The notes beneath the pieces were generated by a model that searched no databases, had not been told where the DNA came from, and saw only the letters and a list, made by a program, of their open reading frames with translations. DNA of 49,264 nucleotides from Lachnospiraceae bacterium (GTDB lineage: Bacteria; Bacillota; Clostridia; Lachnospirales; Lachnospiraceae), in contig CAJTFL010000028.1 of NCBI GenBank assembly GCA_910575565.1, positions 1-49,264 of the forward strand, given 5' to 3'. Both the position numbers and the translations under genes were made by a program. Shown piece by piece: positions 1 through 8,087 of the stretch; the stretch's first letter is position 1, and each line of letters begins with the position of its first letter.

Positions 1-228
1 TTTGTTGTTAATACTTAGCTTACTTGCTGCCAGCCTGTTCCTTATCTCTCGCGGACAGCTTTGATAGGATAGCATATCTTTCCAGGCTTGTCAACAGGTT
101 TTTTCAAATTTTTTCATTTTTCGGGATTTTTTTATTATCCCACCATTTCTTTCCAATTTTCATGGTACAGCAACTCGCAGAAATTTCCTCAAATTTTCCT
201 CAAAAAATTTTGTTACCCAAAACATATC

Positions 229-265
229 AAAAAAGAGGCGCCCCCTTCAATCCCGTGCGCCTCTT
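229..265 (-). terminator. Rho-independent terminator of amtB
   Basis: A perfect 9-bp stem (AAGAGGCGC at 233-241 pairing with GCGCCTCTT at 257-265) with a 15-nt loop is followed on the minus strand by six U. It lies 35 bp past the amtB stop, so it ends the glnK-amtB transcript. The 228 bases to its left (1-228) are AT-rich and show no gene. Confidence 0.9.
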
Positions 266-299
266 CTCTTTTTACTGCCTTCGTTTTCTGCCCCCTCTC

Positions 300-1535
300 C
301 TACTTATTATACCTAAACCCTGCATAAGCATCAATCCCATGCTCGTGGATATCCAGCCCGTCTAACTGTTCCTGATCCGTAACCCGCAGCCCAGCAGTCT
401 TATCAATCACCTTAAACACAATAAACATCGTAACCACTGTCCATCCCAGCACGGCCGCCATGCCCAAAAGCTGGATCACTAGCTGCCCAAAACCTCCCCC
501 ATAAAATAGGCCTGCTATTTCATTGCCAGGAGCCGCCGGCGTGGCAAACAGCCCTACGGCGATGGTTCCCCAGATTCCATTACAGAAATGAACGGCCACC
601 GCACCTACCGGATCATCCACATGAATCACATAATCGCAGAACCATACGCCAAACACTACCAGAATGCCGGACACCGTTCCAATGAAAAACGCCCCCAAGG
701 CATCGGTCACGTCGCAGCCTGCCGTTATCGCCACCAGTCCGGCTAAAGAAGCGTTCAGGCACATGGAAACATCCGGCTTTTTATACTTGATCCAGGTAAA
801 GATCATGCAAACTACCGTTGCCACTGCCGGAGCGATGGTGGTTGTGGCAAAAATTGAAGCCAGCTGCGGGCCGGAGGTGGCGGCAGCGCCGTTAAACCCG
901 TACCAGCCAAACCATAAGATAAAGCACCCTAAAGCGCCGATGACAATATTATGTCCCGGGATGGCATTTGGCGTCCCATCCTCATTATACTTGCCGATTC
1001 TCGGCCCCAAAAGAAATGCCCCGATCAGCGCTGCCGTCCCGCCTACCATATGGATGGCGCAGGATCCTGCAAAATCATGGAAGCCCCTGGCTGCCAGCCA
1101 GCCGCCGCCCCAGATCCAGTGAGCCTCAATGGGATACACCACCAGGGAAATCACCGCTGAATAAATGCAATAGGAAATAAACTTCGTCCGCTCCGCCATA
1201 GCGCCGGATACAATCGTCGCCGTGGTAGCGCAGAATACCAGGTTAAACACGAAATTCGACCAGTCAAAATGGGCGTAATCCGTAATAATCCCCAGTGTGG
1301 GGATCCCGATAAAGCCCCCCAGGGCATCTTCGCCTAACAGAAGGCCAAAGCCTAAAAACATAAACACAATCGTTCCAATGCAGAAATCCATCAGGTTTTT
1401 CATAATGATGTTTCCCGCATTTTTCGCCCTGGTAAACCCTGTCTCCACCATGGCAAAACCCGCCTGCATAAAAAACACCAGGGCCGCTCCGATTAAATAC
1501 CAGATGCCAAAGATTTCACTTAACATTGCTTCCAT
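300..1535 (-). CDS. amtB: Ammonium transporter (Amt family)
   Basis: Membrane channel that conducts ammonium/ammonia into the cell. The ~411-residue protein is hydrophobic with about 11 helices and carries family landmarks: MVETGF near the N-terminus, the pore-lining His in 'CAIHMVGG' and the second pore His in 'AVHFCNGIWG'. I place the start at the ATG at 1535, because GGGAGG sits just upstream and the protein then opens with the expected short periplasmic N-terminus. A longer frame to 1715 would add about 60 residues with no family resemblance. It lies downstream of glnK on the same strand, the widespread arrangement in which the P-II protein plugs the channel when nitrogen is plentiful. 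Function is certain from the family; exact substrate preference is not. Confidence 0.95.
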   Translation of the reverse strand: MEAMLSEIFGIWYLIGAALVFFMQAGFAMVETGFTRAKNAGNIIMKNLMDFCIGTIVFMFLGFGLLLGEDALGGFIGIPTLGIITDYAHFDWSNFVFNLVFCATTATIVSGAMAERTKFISYCIYSAVISLVVYPIEAHWIWGGGWLAARGFHDFAGSCAIHMVGGTAALIGAFLLGPRIGKYNEDGTPNAIPGHNIVIGALGCFILWFGWYGFNGAAATSGPQLASIFATTTIAPAVATVVCMIFTWIKYKKPDVSMCLNASLAGLVAITAGCDVTDALGAFFIGTVSGILVVFGVWFCDYVIHVDDPVGAVAVHFCNGIWGTIAVGLFATPAAPGNEIAGLFYGGGFGQLVIQLLGMAAVLGWTVVTMFIVFKVIDKTAGLRVTDQEQLDGLDIHEHGIDAYAGFRYNK

Positions 1536-1630
1536 AGATTTTCCTCCCTGTTCTCCCAGACATTTCCCAATAACGAAGAAGATTGGCGGCCAGGCTGATG
1601 TCCGGCAGATAGGCTTTTCCTGCAAAACAC

Positions 1631-1680
1631 CCATAGAAAATGCCCATGGAAAGTGCCCATAGAAAGCGTCCATGCCCCCC
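1631..1680. repeat. 13-bp tandem repeat in the glnK-amtB spacer
   Basis: Three and a half degenerate copies of a 13-bp unit (CCATAGAAAATGC, CCATGGAAAGTGC, CCATAGAAAGCGT, then CCATGCCCCC) lie in the 312-bp gap between glnK and amtB. No convincing gene or intrinsic terminator is seen in the gap, so the two genes are probably co-transcribed through it. Confidence 0.6.
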
Positions 1681-1847
1681 ATGAAGGCACAGCCAGCCGG
1701 CTGCCCGCAAAACAAAAAAGAGACAACAAGCGTTAACTTCCCCGCTGCTATCTCCTTCGATTATTGGATTCCTGTATGAAATTAATCTTGCTGGCGATAG
1801 GCAAATCCCTATGCCGCGCCATCATTCCCAAACTGCTTACAATGCCT

Positions 1848-2186
1848 TTACAGCGCCTTTTCCCCATGCTCCCCTGTACGGATCCGGATAGCATCCTGCA
1901 CATCATAAACGAAAATTTTCCCGTCGCCGTAATTGCCCGTATTAACCTCTTTTACCACCTGGTCAATAATCTGCTCTGCCATCTCTTCCGGCACTACGGT
2001 TTCCACCTTCACCTTAGGAAGCAGGTTCACCACATAAGTGGTTCCCCGGTACATCTGGGTATAACCCTTCTGATTCCCATAGCCCATGATATTGGTAATC
2101 ATAATCCCGCTGGCCTGGCAGCCTTCCAGAATCTTTTTCAGGCTTTCCAGCTTTTCTGACTTGATAATGATTTCCAGTTTTTTCAT
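1848..2186 (-). CDS. glnK: P-II nitrogen regulatory protein (GlnK/GlnB family)
   Basis: Small trimeric signal protein that reads 2-oxoglutarate, ATP and ADP, and controls partners such as the Amt channel. The 112-residue length is standard. The T-loop is clear around residues 36-58 (GYGNQKGYTQMYRG), with Tyr51 conserved; in proteobacteria that residue is uridylylated, but whether it is modified here is unknown. The C-terminal nucleotide-binding segment 'TGNYGDGKIFV' is intact. The start is supported by AAGGAGG 8 nt upstream. Its position directly before amtB argues that it is the channel-gating GlnK type. Transcription seems to begin at the promoter at 2344-2372 and must pass a terminator-like hairpin first. 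Confidence 0.95.
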   Translation of the reverse strand: MKKLEIIIKSEKLESLKKILEGCQASGIMITNIMGYGNQKGYTQMYRGTTYVVNLLPKVKVETVVPEEMAEQIIDQVVKEVNTGNYGDGKIFVYDVQDAIRIRTGEHGEKAL

Positions 2187-2213
2187 ACAGTGCTCCTCCT
2201 TTTACCCCTAAAC

Positions 2214-2244
2214 AAAAAGAAGGCGCTTCCCCTGCGGAAACGCC
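2214..2244 (-). terminator. Intrinsic terminator in the glnK leader (candidate attenuator)
   Basis: On the minus strand a 9-bp stem with one mismatch (GGCGTTTCC pairing with GGAAGCGCC) is followed at once by a U-rich run. It sits between the glnK promoter and the glnK ribosome-binding site, about 30 nt before the start codon, so it can terminate the message prematurely. This suggests attenuation or antitermination control of glnK-amtB. Upstream, TTCATTA and TAATGAA can form an extra leader stem. Confidence 0.6.
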
Positions 2245-2343
2245 CTCGTCTCGTTTAGCTTTATAATTTTAGAAACTGCCGCGCCTTCATTAAAAACTGC
2301 TATGCTGTTCTTAAAGAAGTCTGTGCCATTCCTAATGAACCAT

Positions 2344-2372
2344 ATTATGGCACAACACAGGCAATCTGTCAA
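2344..2372 (-). promoter_or_regulatory. Sigma-A promoter of glnK-amtB
   Basis: On the minus strand TTGACA (2367-2372) and CATAAT (2344-2349) are separated by exactly 17 bp. The implied leader is about 150 nt and holds the hairpin at 2214-2244. Confidence 0.75.
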
Positions 2373-2540
2373 ATGCCGTTTTTGCCAAAAAATTCTCTCT
2401 ATATGATTTATTTTTGTTAGCTTTTTTATCGCGGCTCACCTACAGGCGAACTGCAGGCGAACCACCCACTGCCTAAAGCTAATGGGATTGCGTCCACATT
2501 ATTTCAAAGCGTTGGCGGCAAAGCGGGGCAGGACCCCGAC

Positions 2541-2594
2541 AAAAGCTGGCGCAAGCACGGCTCTTGGCTAAAAGCTGGCGCAAACACGGCTCTT
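2541..2594. repeat. 29-bp-period direct repeat, part of a dispersed family
   Basis: Two 25-bp copies that differ at one base (AAAAGCTGGCGCAAGCACGG... at 2541 and 2570) lie in the gap between the glnK promoter and uppP. The words GCAAGCACGGCTCTTGGCT and CGCGGAAATA downstream recur near 27563-27595, so this is a dispersed intergenic repeat. Nothing else is recognisable in 2373-2631. Confidence 0.65.
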
Positions 2595-2631
2595 ATCATT
2601 GCTCGCGGAAATAGATGCAAAGGGCACAGGA

Positions 2632-3489
2632 TCAAACCCCGCCTCCCGCCAAAGCCGTAATCCCAAAATAAGCGATCACGATAATGCCCAGCACAATCCG
2701 GTAATATCCGAAAAATTTAAAATCATGATTGCGGATATATCCCATCAAAAACCGGATGGAATACACCGACACAAAAAACGCAATCACCATCCCCAAAAGC
2801 ATATACACCACCTGGGGGCCGGTAAAGCTGTTCCCGTCTACAAAGTAAGCCACAAGCCTTAGCAGGGATGCCCCAAACATTACCGGGATCCCTAAGAAAA
2901 ACGAAAACTCCGCCGCCACGCTCCTGGAACACCCTAAAAGCATAGCGCCCAGGATGGTCGCCCCCGACCGGGAAGTGCCCGGAATCAAGCTTAACAGCTG
3001 GAATAGTCCGATATAAAATGCCGTCAGGAAGGTAAGCTGGCTTGTTTTCTGGACAGGGAAATTCGTATGTTCATTCCGCGTTTCCAGGATAATAAACAGG
3101 AAACCATAGATAATCAGCATTGCCGCCACAACATACGCATTCATCAAATGCTCTTCCATCCAGTCATTCAGCAAAAGCCCCACAACCGCCGCAGGCAGGC
3201 ACGCCACCACAATCTTAAACCAAAGCAGTATAGCCATCCGTTTGGCAGAGGGCTTTTTCCTTCGGGAAAACGGATTCAGCTTATCAAAATACAGGAGCAC
3301 CACCGCCAGGATCGCCCCCAGCTGGATCACCACAAAGAACACGTCCAGGTAAGCTTTCGGCTGATCCATATGGATGATCTCATCCACCAGGATCATATGT
3401 CCGGTGCTGCTGATGGGCAGCCATTCCGTAAACCCTTCCACGATCCCCTGCACAATCACCTTTAATATTTCCACAACACTCATTGCCAT
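2632..3489 (-). CDS. uppP: Undecaprenyl-diphosphatase (BacA/UppP family)
   Basis: Integral membrane enzyme that removes a phosphate from undecaprenyl diphosphate to recycle the lipid carrier for peptidoglycan and other wall polymers; overproduction confers bacitracin resistance. Both family signatures are present: 'EGFTEWLPISSTGH' near residue 18 and 'PGTSRSGATI' near the middle. The 285-residue length and many hydrophobic helices fit. Two in-frame ATGs (3489 and 3483) are possible; a GAGG lies 4 nt before the first and 10 nt before the second, so the exact start is uncertain by two residues. It begins 8 bp after the ung stop on the same strand, suggesting co-transcription. Confidence 0.95.
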   Translation of the reverse strand: MAMSVVEILKVIVQGIVEGFTEWLPISSTGHMILVDEIIHMDQPKAYLDVFFVVIQLGAILAVVLLYFDKLNPFSRRKKPSAKRMAILLWFKIVVACLPAAVVGLLLNDWMEEHLMNAYVVAAMLIIYGFLFIILETRNEHTNFPVQKTSQLTFLTAFYIGLFQLLSLIPGTSRSGATILGAMLLGCSRSVAAEFSFFLGIPVMFGASLLRLVAYFVDGNSFTGPQVVYMLLGMVIAFFVSVYSIRFLMGYIRNHDFKFFGYYRIVLGIIVIAYFGITALAGGGV

Positions 3490-3496
3490 CTAACCT

Positions 3497-4174
3497 CTAT
3501 CTGATATTCTCAATCTGCCAGTCAATCGGCTCTAATCCATGTTCCGTCAGGAATTCATTCGTCTTGCTGAAATGACGGCAGCCAAAAAATCCCCGGTAAG
3601 CAGAAAGGGGGCTGGGATGAGGCGCCTCCAGAATCAAATGCTTAGGATTCCTTAACATGGCCTTCTTCATCTGGGCAGGCCTTCCCCAAAGCAGGTAGAC
3701 AATAGGGCGATCCTGCTCACTCAGCACACGGATAGCCGCATCCGTGAATTCCTCCCAGCCCAAATTCCGGTGGGAATTGGCCGCATGGGCCCGGACGGTA
3801 AGGACAGTATTCAGCATAAGCACTCCCTGATCCGCCCATTTTTTCAGGAAGCCGTTATCGGGGACATAGCAGCCTAAATCATCCTTAAGCTCCTGGTAAA
3901 TATTTACTAAAGACGGCGGGATAGCCACATCCGGCTTTACGGAAAAACAAAGGCCGTGGGCCTGGCCGTCGCCATGGTAAGGATCCTGCCCCAGTATCAC
4001 TACTTTCACCTTATGCAGCGGGGTAAAGGCAAATGCATTAAAAACATCGTCCGCCGCTGGAAAAATCTGCCTGCTCTCATATTCTTTCTTTACCGTATCG
4101 TAAAGCTTGCGGTAATACGGTTTCTTAAACTCGCCGCTTAACGGCTCCAGCCAATCATTATCTATTGCTGCCAT
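3497..4174 (-). CDS. ung: Uracil-DNA glycosylase
   Basis: Removes uracil from DNA to start base excision repair. Family-1 motifs are intact: 'GQDPYHG' with the catalytic Asp, and 'HPSPLS' with the active-site His. About 225 residues, as usual. I use the ATG at 4174, where homology-like sequence begins (MAAIDNDW). The frame stays open upstream to a GTG at 4228, but that stretch belongs to a leader element shared with the gene at 12590. There is no good ribosome-binding site directly before 4174; instead a short leader frame with a strong site runs across this start codon, so translation of ung is probably coupled to it. Confidence 0.93.
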   Translation of the reverse strand: MAAIDNDWLEPLSGEFKKPYYRKLYDTVKKEYESRQIFPAADDVFNAFAFTPLHKVKVVILGQDPYHGDGQAHGLCFSVKPDVAIPPSLVNIYQELKDDLGCYVPDNGFLKKWADQGVLMLNTVLTVRAHAANSHRNLGWEEFTDAAIRVLSEQDRPIVYLLWGRPAQMKKAMLRNPKHLILEAPHPSPLSAYRGFFGCRHFSKTNEFLTEHGLEPIDWQIENIR

Positions 4175-4254
4175 AATCTGCACCAAGCCCCAAGAAAAAT
4201 GCAGCATCTTCCTTGAAGGCGCAAACACAAAGGGTGATAACTATGTGTTTGCAT
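4162..4254 (-). CDS. Translated leader ORF overlapping the ung start (30 codons)
   Basis: A 30-codon frame starting MQTH has a strong ribosome-binding site (GAGGAAAGGG, about 4 nt before its ATG) and stops 8 nt inside ung, in another frame. Its DNA and peptide are homologous to the leader at 12471-12593: both begin MQTH and contain PLCLRL, then G and C. Its first codons form a 9-bp inverted repeat (GCAAACACA at 4221-4229 with TGTGTTTGC at 4244-4252) that could fold over the leader start. I infer translational coupling or regulation of ung; the peptide itself has no known function. Confidence 0.55.
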   Translation of the reverse strand: MQTHSYHPLCLRLQGRCCIFLGAWCRLWQQ

Positions 4255-4312
4255 TTTACCCTTTCCTCTTTTTTCTTTCACCCTTCTCCTTATCGTATCA
4301 TAACGGCCCCTA

Positions 4313-4435
4313 CGTGCCGGCACGGCTGCATTATGCCGAAAGCAGCCATGCCGGCACAGGACTCCATTGGGCGCGGTCTGCCATGAAATCCTGTGCTGGA
4401 ACTTGTCGTGCCGGCACAGGAATGCCCTCCGTGGG
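4313..4435. repeat. GTGCCGGCAC palindromes and hairpins downstream of hisF
   Basis: The spacer between hisF and ung holds a perfect 12-bp palindrome CGTGCCGGCACG (4313-4324), further TGCCGGCAC copies near 4350 and 4410, and on the minus strand an 8-bp stem TCCTGTGC/GCACAGGA and ATGCCC/GGGCAT. There is no U-tract, so these look like a repetitive palindromic unit rather than a simple terminator. Confidence 0.5.
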
Positions 4436-4447
4436 CATCTGCCGCGA

Positions 4448-5209
4448 TCACAGCCGGACGGAAATCCCCCGCCCTGCCAGGTAATGCTTTAAATCAATGA
4501 TTTCCAGCTCTTTATAATGGAATAAGGATGCCGCCAGCACCGCATCCGCCTTTCCCTCCACCAGCGCATCATAAAAATGCTCCGGTTTCCCTGCGCCGCC
4601 GGAGGCAATCACCGGGATGGAAACATTCTCCCCGATCCTTGCCGTCAATTCATTGTCATATCCGGCCTTCGTGCCGTCACAGTCCATGCTGGTAAGCAAA
4701 ATTTCCCCGGCTCCCAGGCGCTCGGCCCTCATGGCCCACTCTACTGCGTCAAGGCCTGTGTCAATCCTGCCTCCGTTTTTGTAAACGTTAAAGCCCTTCC
4801 CGTCATCCCTGCGCTTTGCGTCAATGGCTACCACCACGCACTGGCTGCCGAATTTATCCGCCGCCCTAGAAATCAGCGCCGGATCATTGACTGCGGCGGA
4901 ATTAACAGAAATCTTATCGGCTCCTTCCCGCAGAAGCATCCGAAAATCCTCCACCGTGCGGATCCCTCCGCCTACGGTAAAGGGGATAAACACCGTCTCC
5001 GCCACCCGCCTAACCATGTCCACCACCATGCCCCTGGCATCGGAGGTGGCCGTAATATCCAAAAACACCAGCTCGTCCGCCCCCGCCCGGTCATAGGCAG
5101 CGGCGATTTCCACCGGATCCCCGGCATCCTTAAGATTGACGAAATTAACGCCCTTTACCACCCGGCCCCGGTTTACATCCAAACATGGAATAATTCGCTT
5201 TGTAAACAT
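4448..5209 (-). CDS. hisF: Imidazole glycerol phosphate synthase, cyclase subunit HisF
   Basis: Cyclase half of IGP synthase in histidine biosynthesis; it uses ammonia passed from HisH to make IGP and AICAR. The 253-residue (beta/alpha)8 barrel is complete, with the two catalytic aspartates in 'IIPCLDV' near residue 11 and 'VVAIDAKR' near residue 130, and phosphate-binding 'VGGGIRT' and 'IASGGAG'. It follows hisH by 17 bp on the same strand. No other his genes are near, so the pathway is split in this genome. Confidence 0.96.
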   Translation of the reverse strand: MFTKRIIPCLDVNRGRVVKGVNFVNLKDAGDPVEIAAAYDRAGADELVFLDITATSDARGMVVDMVRRVAETVFIPFTVGGGIRTVEDFRMLLREGADKISVNSAAVNDPALISRAADKFGSQCVVVAIDAKRRDDGKGFNVYKNGGRIDTGLDAVEWAMRAERLGAGEILLTSMDCDGTKAGYDNELTARIGENVSIPVIASGGAGKPEHFYDALVEGKADAVLAASLFHYKELEIIDLKHYLAGRGISVRL

Positions 5210-5226
5210 ATGTCAATCCCCCGCAC

Positions 5227-5835
5227 TTAGTTTAACGCCAAAAAATTCGCCAAAATCTTAAGCCCCACCTGGCTGCTTTTCTCCGGATGGAACTGGCAGG
5301 CAAACACATTCCCCTTCTCTACGGATGCATGGATCCTGACCCCATACTCTGCGGACGCTGCCACAATGGAAGGATCCGATGCCTTTAAGTAATAAGAATG
5401 GACAAAATACACATATGCCCCCTGGCCAATCCCGGAAAACAGCCTGGCTCCCGGCTGGATATCCAGGGAATTCCAGCCCATATGAGGAATCTTAAGCCCC
5501 GGCTCATCCGGTATCCTTAATATGCTTCCGGAAAGGATGCCAAGCCCTGGCGTGCCCGGGCTTTCCTCGCTGCTTTCAAACAAAAGCTGCAGCCCCAGGC
5601 AGATGCCTAAAAAAGGCGTGCCTGCCTCTGCCACCTGATGGATTACCTCTTCCAAGCCGTACTGGCGGATCTTTCCCATCGCGTCCCCAAAAGCCCCTAC
5701 GCCTGGAAGAATCACCCGATCCGCCCCAGTTACCACTTCCGGATCCCGGCTGATCACTGCCTCTTCCCCCAGGGCAGCCAAGGCTTTTTCCACGCTTTTT
5801 AAATTTCCTGCATCATAATCAATTATCGCTGTCAT
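5227..5835 (-). CDS. hisH: Imidazole glycerol phosphate synthase, glutamine amidotransferase subunit HisH
   Basis: Class I glutamine amidotransferase that releases ammonia from glutamine for HisF. The nucleophile Cys is in 'GICLGLQLLFE', and the partner His and Glu are in 'CQFHPEKSS' near the C-terminus. The 202-residue length is standard, and the start MTAIIDYDAGN is typical. A weak AAAGGGA lies before the ATG. It is the first gene of a hisH-hisF pair likely driven by the promoter at 5920-5948. Confidence 0.96.
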   Translation of the reverse strand: MTAIIDYDAGNLKSVEKALAALGEEAVISRDPEVVTGADRVILPGVGAFGDAMGKIRQYGLEEVIHQVAEAGTPFLGICLGLQLLFESSEESPGTPGLGILSGSILRIPDEPGLKIPHMGWNSLDIQPGARLFSGIGQGAYVYFVHSYYLKASDPSIVAASAEYGVRIHASVEKGNVFACQFHPEKSSQVGLKILANFLALN

Positions 5836-5919
5836 GGGCCATCCCTTTCTGTCCCCGGCGCGTTTCCTTCCCCTCTAAAAACGTCCGCCCCGGGCGCAAA
5901 ACACCAAAGATTCGACTCC

Positions 5920-5948
5920 ATTTTATCATAGGATTTTCTCTCGCACAA
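5920..5948 (-). promoter_or_regulatory. Probable promoter of hisH-hisF
   Basis: On the minus strand TTGTGC and TAAAAT are separated by 17 bp about 85 nt before hisH. The -35 box is weak, so this is a moderate call. Confidence 0.4.
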
Positions 5949-6069
5949 TCCATATTTGCAAAAAATCTTTCCGGGAAAGCTTGCAAAAACGGCGCCCCCA
6001 AAATTTCAGGGACGCCCTAAACATAAATTTAACGCCATTGCCTTAAGCGTAAGACCAAACCCAATTGCC

Positions 6070-6873
6070 CTAAGCTTCATGCCCCGCTGCAAAGGCAATC
6101 CACTCCGCCGAATCCTCCGCCACCGGCGTGGAACGTTCGCGAATCTCCGCCGCCACCTGGAAGAATTCCCGGTGAACCCTGAACATCCATGCCTTCCGGT
6201 TAAAAAACACGGTCTTTTCAAAAGGCCAGCGGATCACCGTAGGCGCGTTAAACCCTTCTCCCAGCTCCAGCACCGCCAGCTCCCGGTTCAGCGTGCCCGC
6301 CAGCCAAGCCTGGTAGGCCCTCCACATGGGAAGATAGCCTTCCTCTATGTAATGCTCCGCCTTAATGGTATTCGCCGTCAAAGGCCCGCCGCAGTGGGGG
6401 CAGGATAAGCCCTCTGCCTCCCCCTCTTCCCAGATATCCTTGGTACAGGCCTTCGCGCACTGGAGCCAATGTTCATTGCCGCAGGGCGCCACGATACGGT
6501 CACGGTCAAAACCGGCCTCATAAACCGCCCCGTCTGTCAGCGTTGTCACAATAAAGTAATCCTTATCCTTTACCAGGCAGCGCAGCCCTTCATAGGCTTT
6601 TCTCACCCGGTCGTTTTCCCCGGCTGAAAGACGACCGCCGGCCTTCCACTCCTGGCCAATCCCGATCAAAACCTTCTTGGCCGAAGCGATTTTCCCCTGC
6701 ACAAGCTTTGCCTTTTCCAGGCGGCTCGGCTCTCTGCCCGCCTCTTTTCGGCAGCCAATGCCCGCCTCCTTGCCTTCATCTTCCTTATCTTCCTTGCCTT
6801 CCTTATCTTCCAAGCCCTGTTCCAGGCCTTCTTTACCGCCAATCGCCTGGTGCTCTATTCTTTCCTTTTCCAT
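6070..6873 (-). CDS. Divergent Sir2-like protein with zinc-ribbon cysteines
   Basis: The middle and C-terminal parts follow the sirtuin pattern: 'YFIVTTLTDGAVYEAGF' resembles the TNVDG-type segment, two Cys pairs (CAKAC and CPHC) would bind zinc, and 'VLELGEGFNAP' resembles the late NAD-site segment. However, the usual catalytic 'HG' before the first Cys pair reads 'APCGNEHW', so the catalytic His is displaced or absent, and the N-terminal GAGxS loop is not clear ('VLIGIGQEW'). The first ~45 residues are Glu/Lys/Gly-rich low complexity. The protein may be an inactive or altered NAD-binding sirtuin, or a relative of the class M type. Start ATG at 6873 with GAGGAT upstream. It lies downstream of an AraC regulator on the same strand. 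Confidence 0.55.
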   Translation of the reverse strand: MEKERIEHQAIGGKEGLEQGLEDKEGKEDKEDEGKEAGIGCRKEAGREPSRLEKAKLVQGKIASAKKVLIGIGQEWKAGGRLSAGENDRVRKAYEGLRCLVKDKDYFIVTTLTDGAVYEAGFDRDRIVAPCGNEHWLQCAKACTKDIWEEGEAEGLSCPHCGGPLTANTIKAEHYIEEGYLPMWRAYQAWLAGTLNRELAVLELGEGFNAPTVIRWPFEKTVFFNRKAWMFRVHREFFQVAAEIRERSTPVAEDSAEWIAFAAGHEA

Positions 6874-6970
6874 AACGCTTATCCTCGCATTTCATTCTTT
6901 CCCGCTGCCCACCCCCTGCCTGGCTGGCCATCCTGCCAAGGCCCACCCCTTGCCAGCCTGCCTGGCAGCC

Positions 6971-7957
6971 TTAAGCATTTCCCCTCTGGGACGCCTGTAA
7001 TTCTCTCCTGTATTCTTTCGGCGACATTTTATAATATTCCCGGAAAATCCGATGGAAATAGCTGGTATTGTCATAGCCCACGGCCACGCTGATTTCCGAA
7101 ACCGCTGCCCGGGTATGGGACAGCAGATATGCCGCCTGGTTTAACCGCTTAATTTGCAAAAGATCCTTGTAATTCTGCCCGGTCAAACGCTTAATCATCC
7201 TGGACAGCCAGTAAATATCGTAGCCTAACATCCCGCAAAGCTGGCCAAGCTGGCCGTCCCGGTAGTTTGCTTCTATGTACCGCAGCACCTGGAAAACCAG
7301 GTTCTGCTCAAAGGACTGGGCGCTCTGATTAAGCCTTTCCGTGCAGTTCATCAGATGGGTAAACAAAAGCCCCATGGAAATCTGGTTAGCCATCTGCTTA
7401 TTGGGCAGATTATTGAACATGGTCCACACCATATTTTCCACCAGGTTCTGGACGGGCAGCACATCCGCCACCTGGAAATGCAGGTAATTGCGCTCCTTTT
7501 GGACACTGCATAAACAGCCGATAAGAAAATCCCTAAGCTTATTTTCTTCCTTTATGGCCGACTTAACGACTATATCAAAGAACTGGGGAAGCAGGGCGAA
7601 GCTGACCGCCAGATCCCTTTCCCCTGCCGGGAAAACCTCATGCTCCGCATAGGGATTTAAAAACAGCAGCTCACCCTCATCCAAAACCATTTTATAGCCG
7701 TCAATCTTATGGATCGTCTGCCCCTGGCACATATAAATGGCTTCAATGTAATCATGCCTGTGCTTCGGGACGTGCATAAACCGGGTATGGAGCCTAATCT
7801 GAACCAGCCTCCCCCCCTCCGGCATCCTGCTTAAGCCCTCTTCCAGGCTCTCCTTTTCCAGATGCCTGGAATCGCCAGTTTCTTTTTTCCCTTTCAGGAT
7901 TTCCTTCTCTTCTTCCGTGATCGCGCTTAATTGCCTGATTAATTCCCGATTCATCAC
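6971..7957 (-). CDS. AraC-family transcriptional regulator with N-terminal cupin
   Basis: 328 residues. An N-terminal beta-rich sensor has the cupin-like 'PKHRHDYIEAIYMCQG' segment near residue 75 and probably binds a small ligand. A C-terminal pair of helix-turn-helix motifs (about residues 225-320) ends in the AraC signature 'VAVGYDNTSYFHRIFREY' followed by 'SPKEYRRE'. Cytoplasmic DNA-binding activator. Its target is unknown; the nearest same-strand gene is the Sir2-like gene about 100 bp downstream. The start is weakly marked, with GTG-ATG side by side at 7957/7954. Confidence 0.9.
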   Translation of the reverse strand: MMNRELIRQLSAITEEEKEILKGKKETGDSRHLEKESLEEGLSRMPEGGRLVQIRLHTRFMHVPKHRHDYIEAIYMCQGQTIHKIDGYKMVLDEGELLFLNPYAEHEVFPAGERDLAVSFALLPQFFDIVVKSAIKEENKLRDFLIGCLCSVQKERNYLHFQVADVLPVQNLVENMVWTMFNNLPNKQMANQISMGLLFTHLMNCTERLNQSAQSFEQNLVFQVLRYIEANYRDGQLGQLCGMLGYDIYWLSRMIKRLTGQNYKDLLQIKRLNQAAYLLSHTRAAVSEISVAVGYDNTSYFHRIFREYYKMSPKEYRRELQASQRGNA

Positions 7958-8087
7958 TGTCTGTAAAGCCGCCGCGGCTGTTTGCTTAACGCAGCAGCCC
8001 CTTCCCCCTTATCCTTGATTAGCTTCATCTAACCCGAACCAAAAGGCTAAACTTACCCTTAATATTACTTAGACGTTCAAAATCGGC

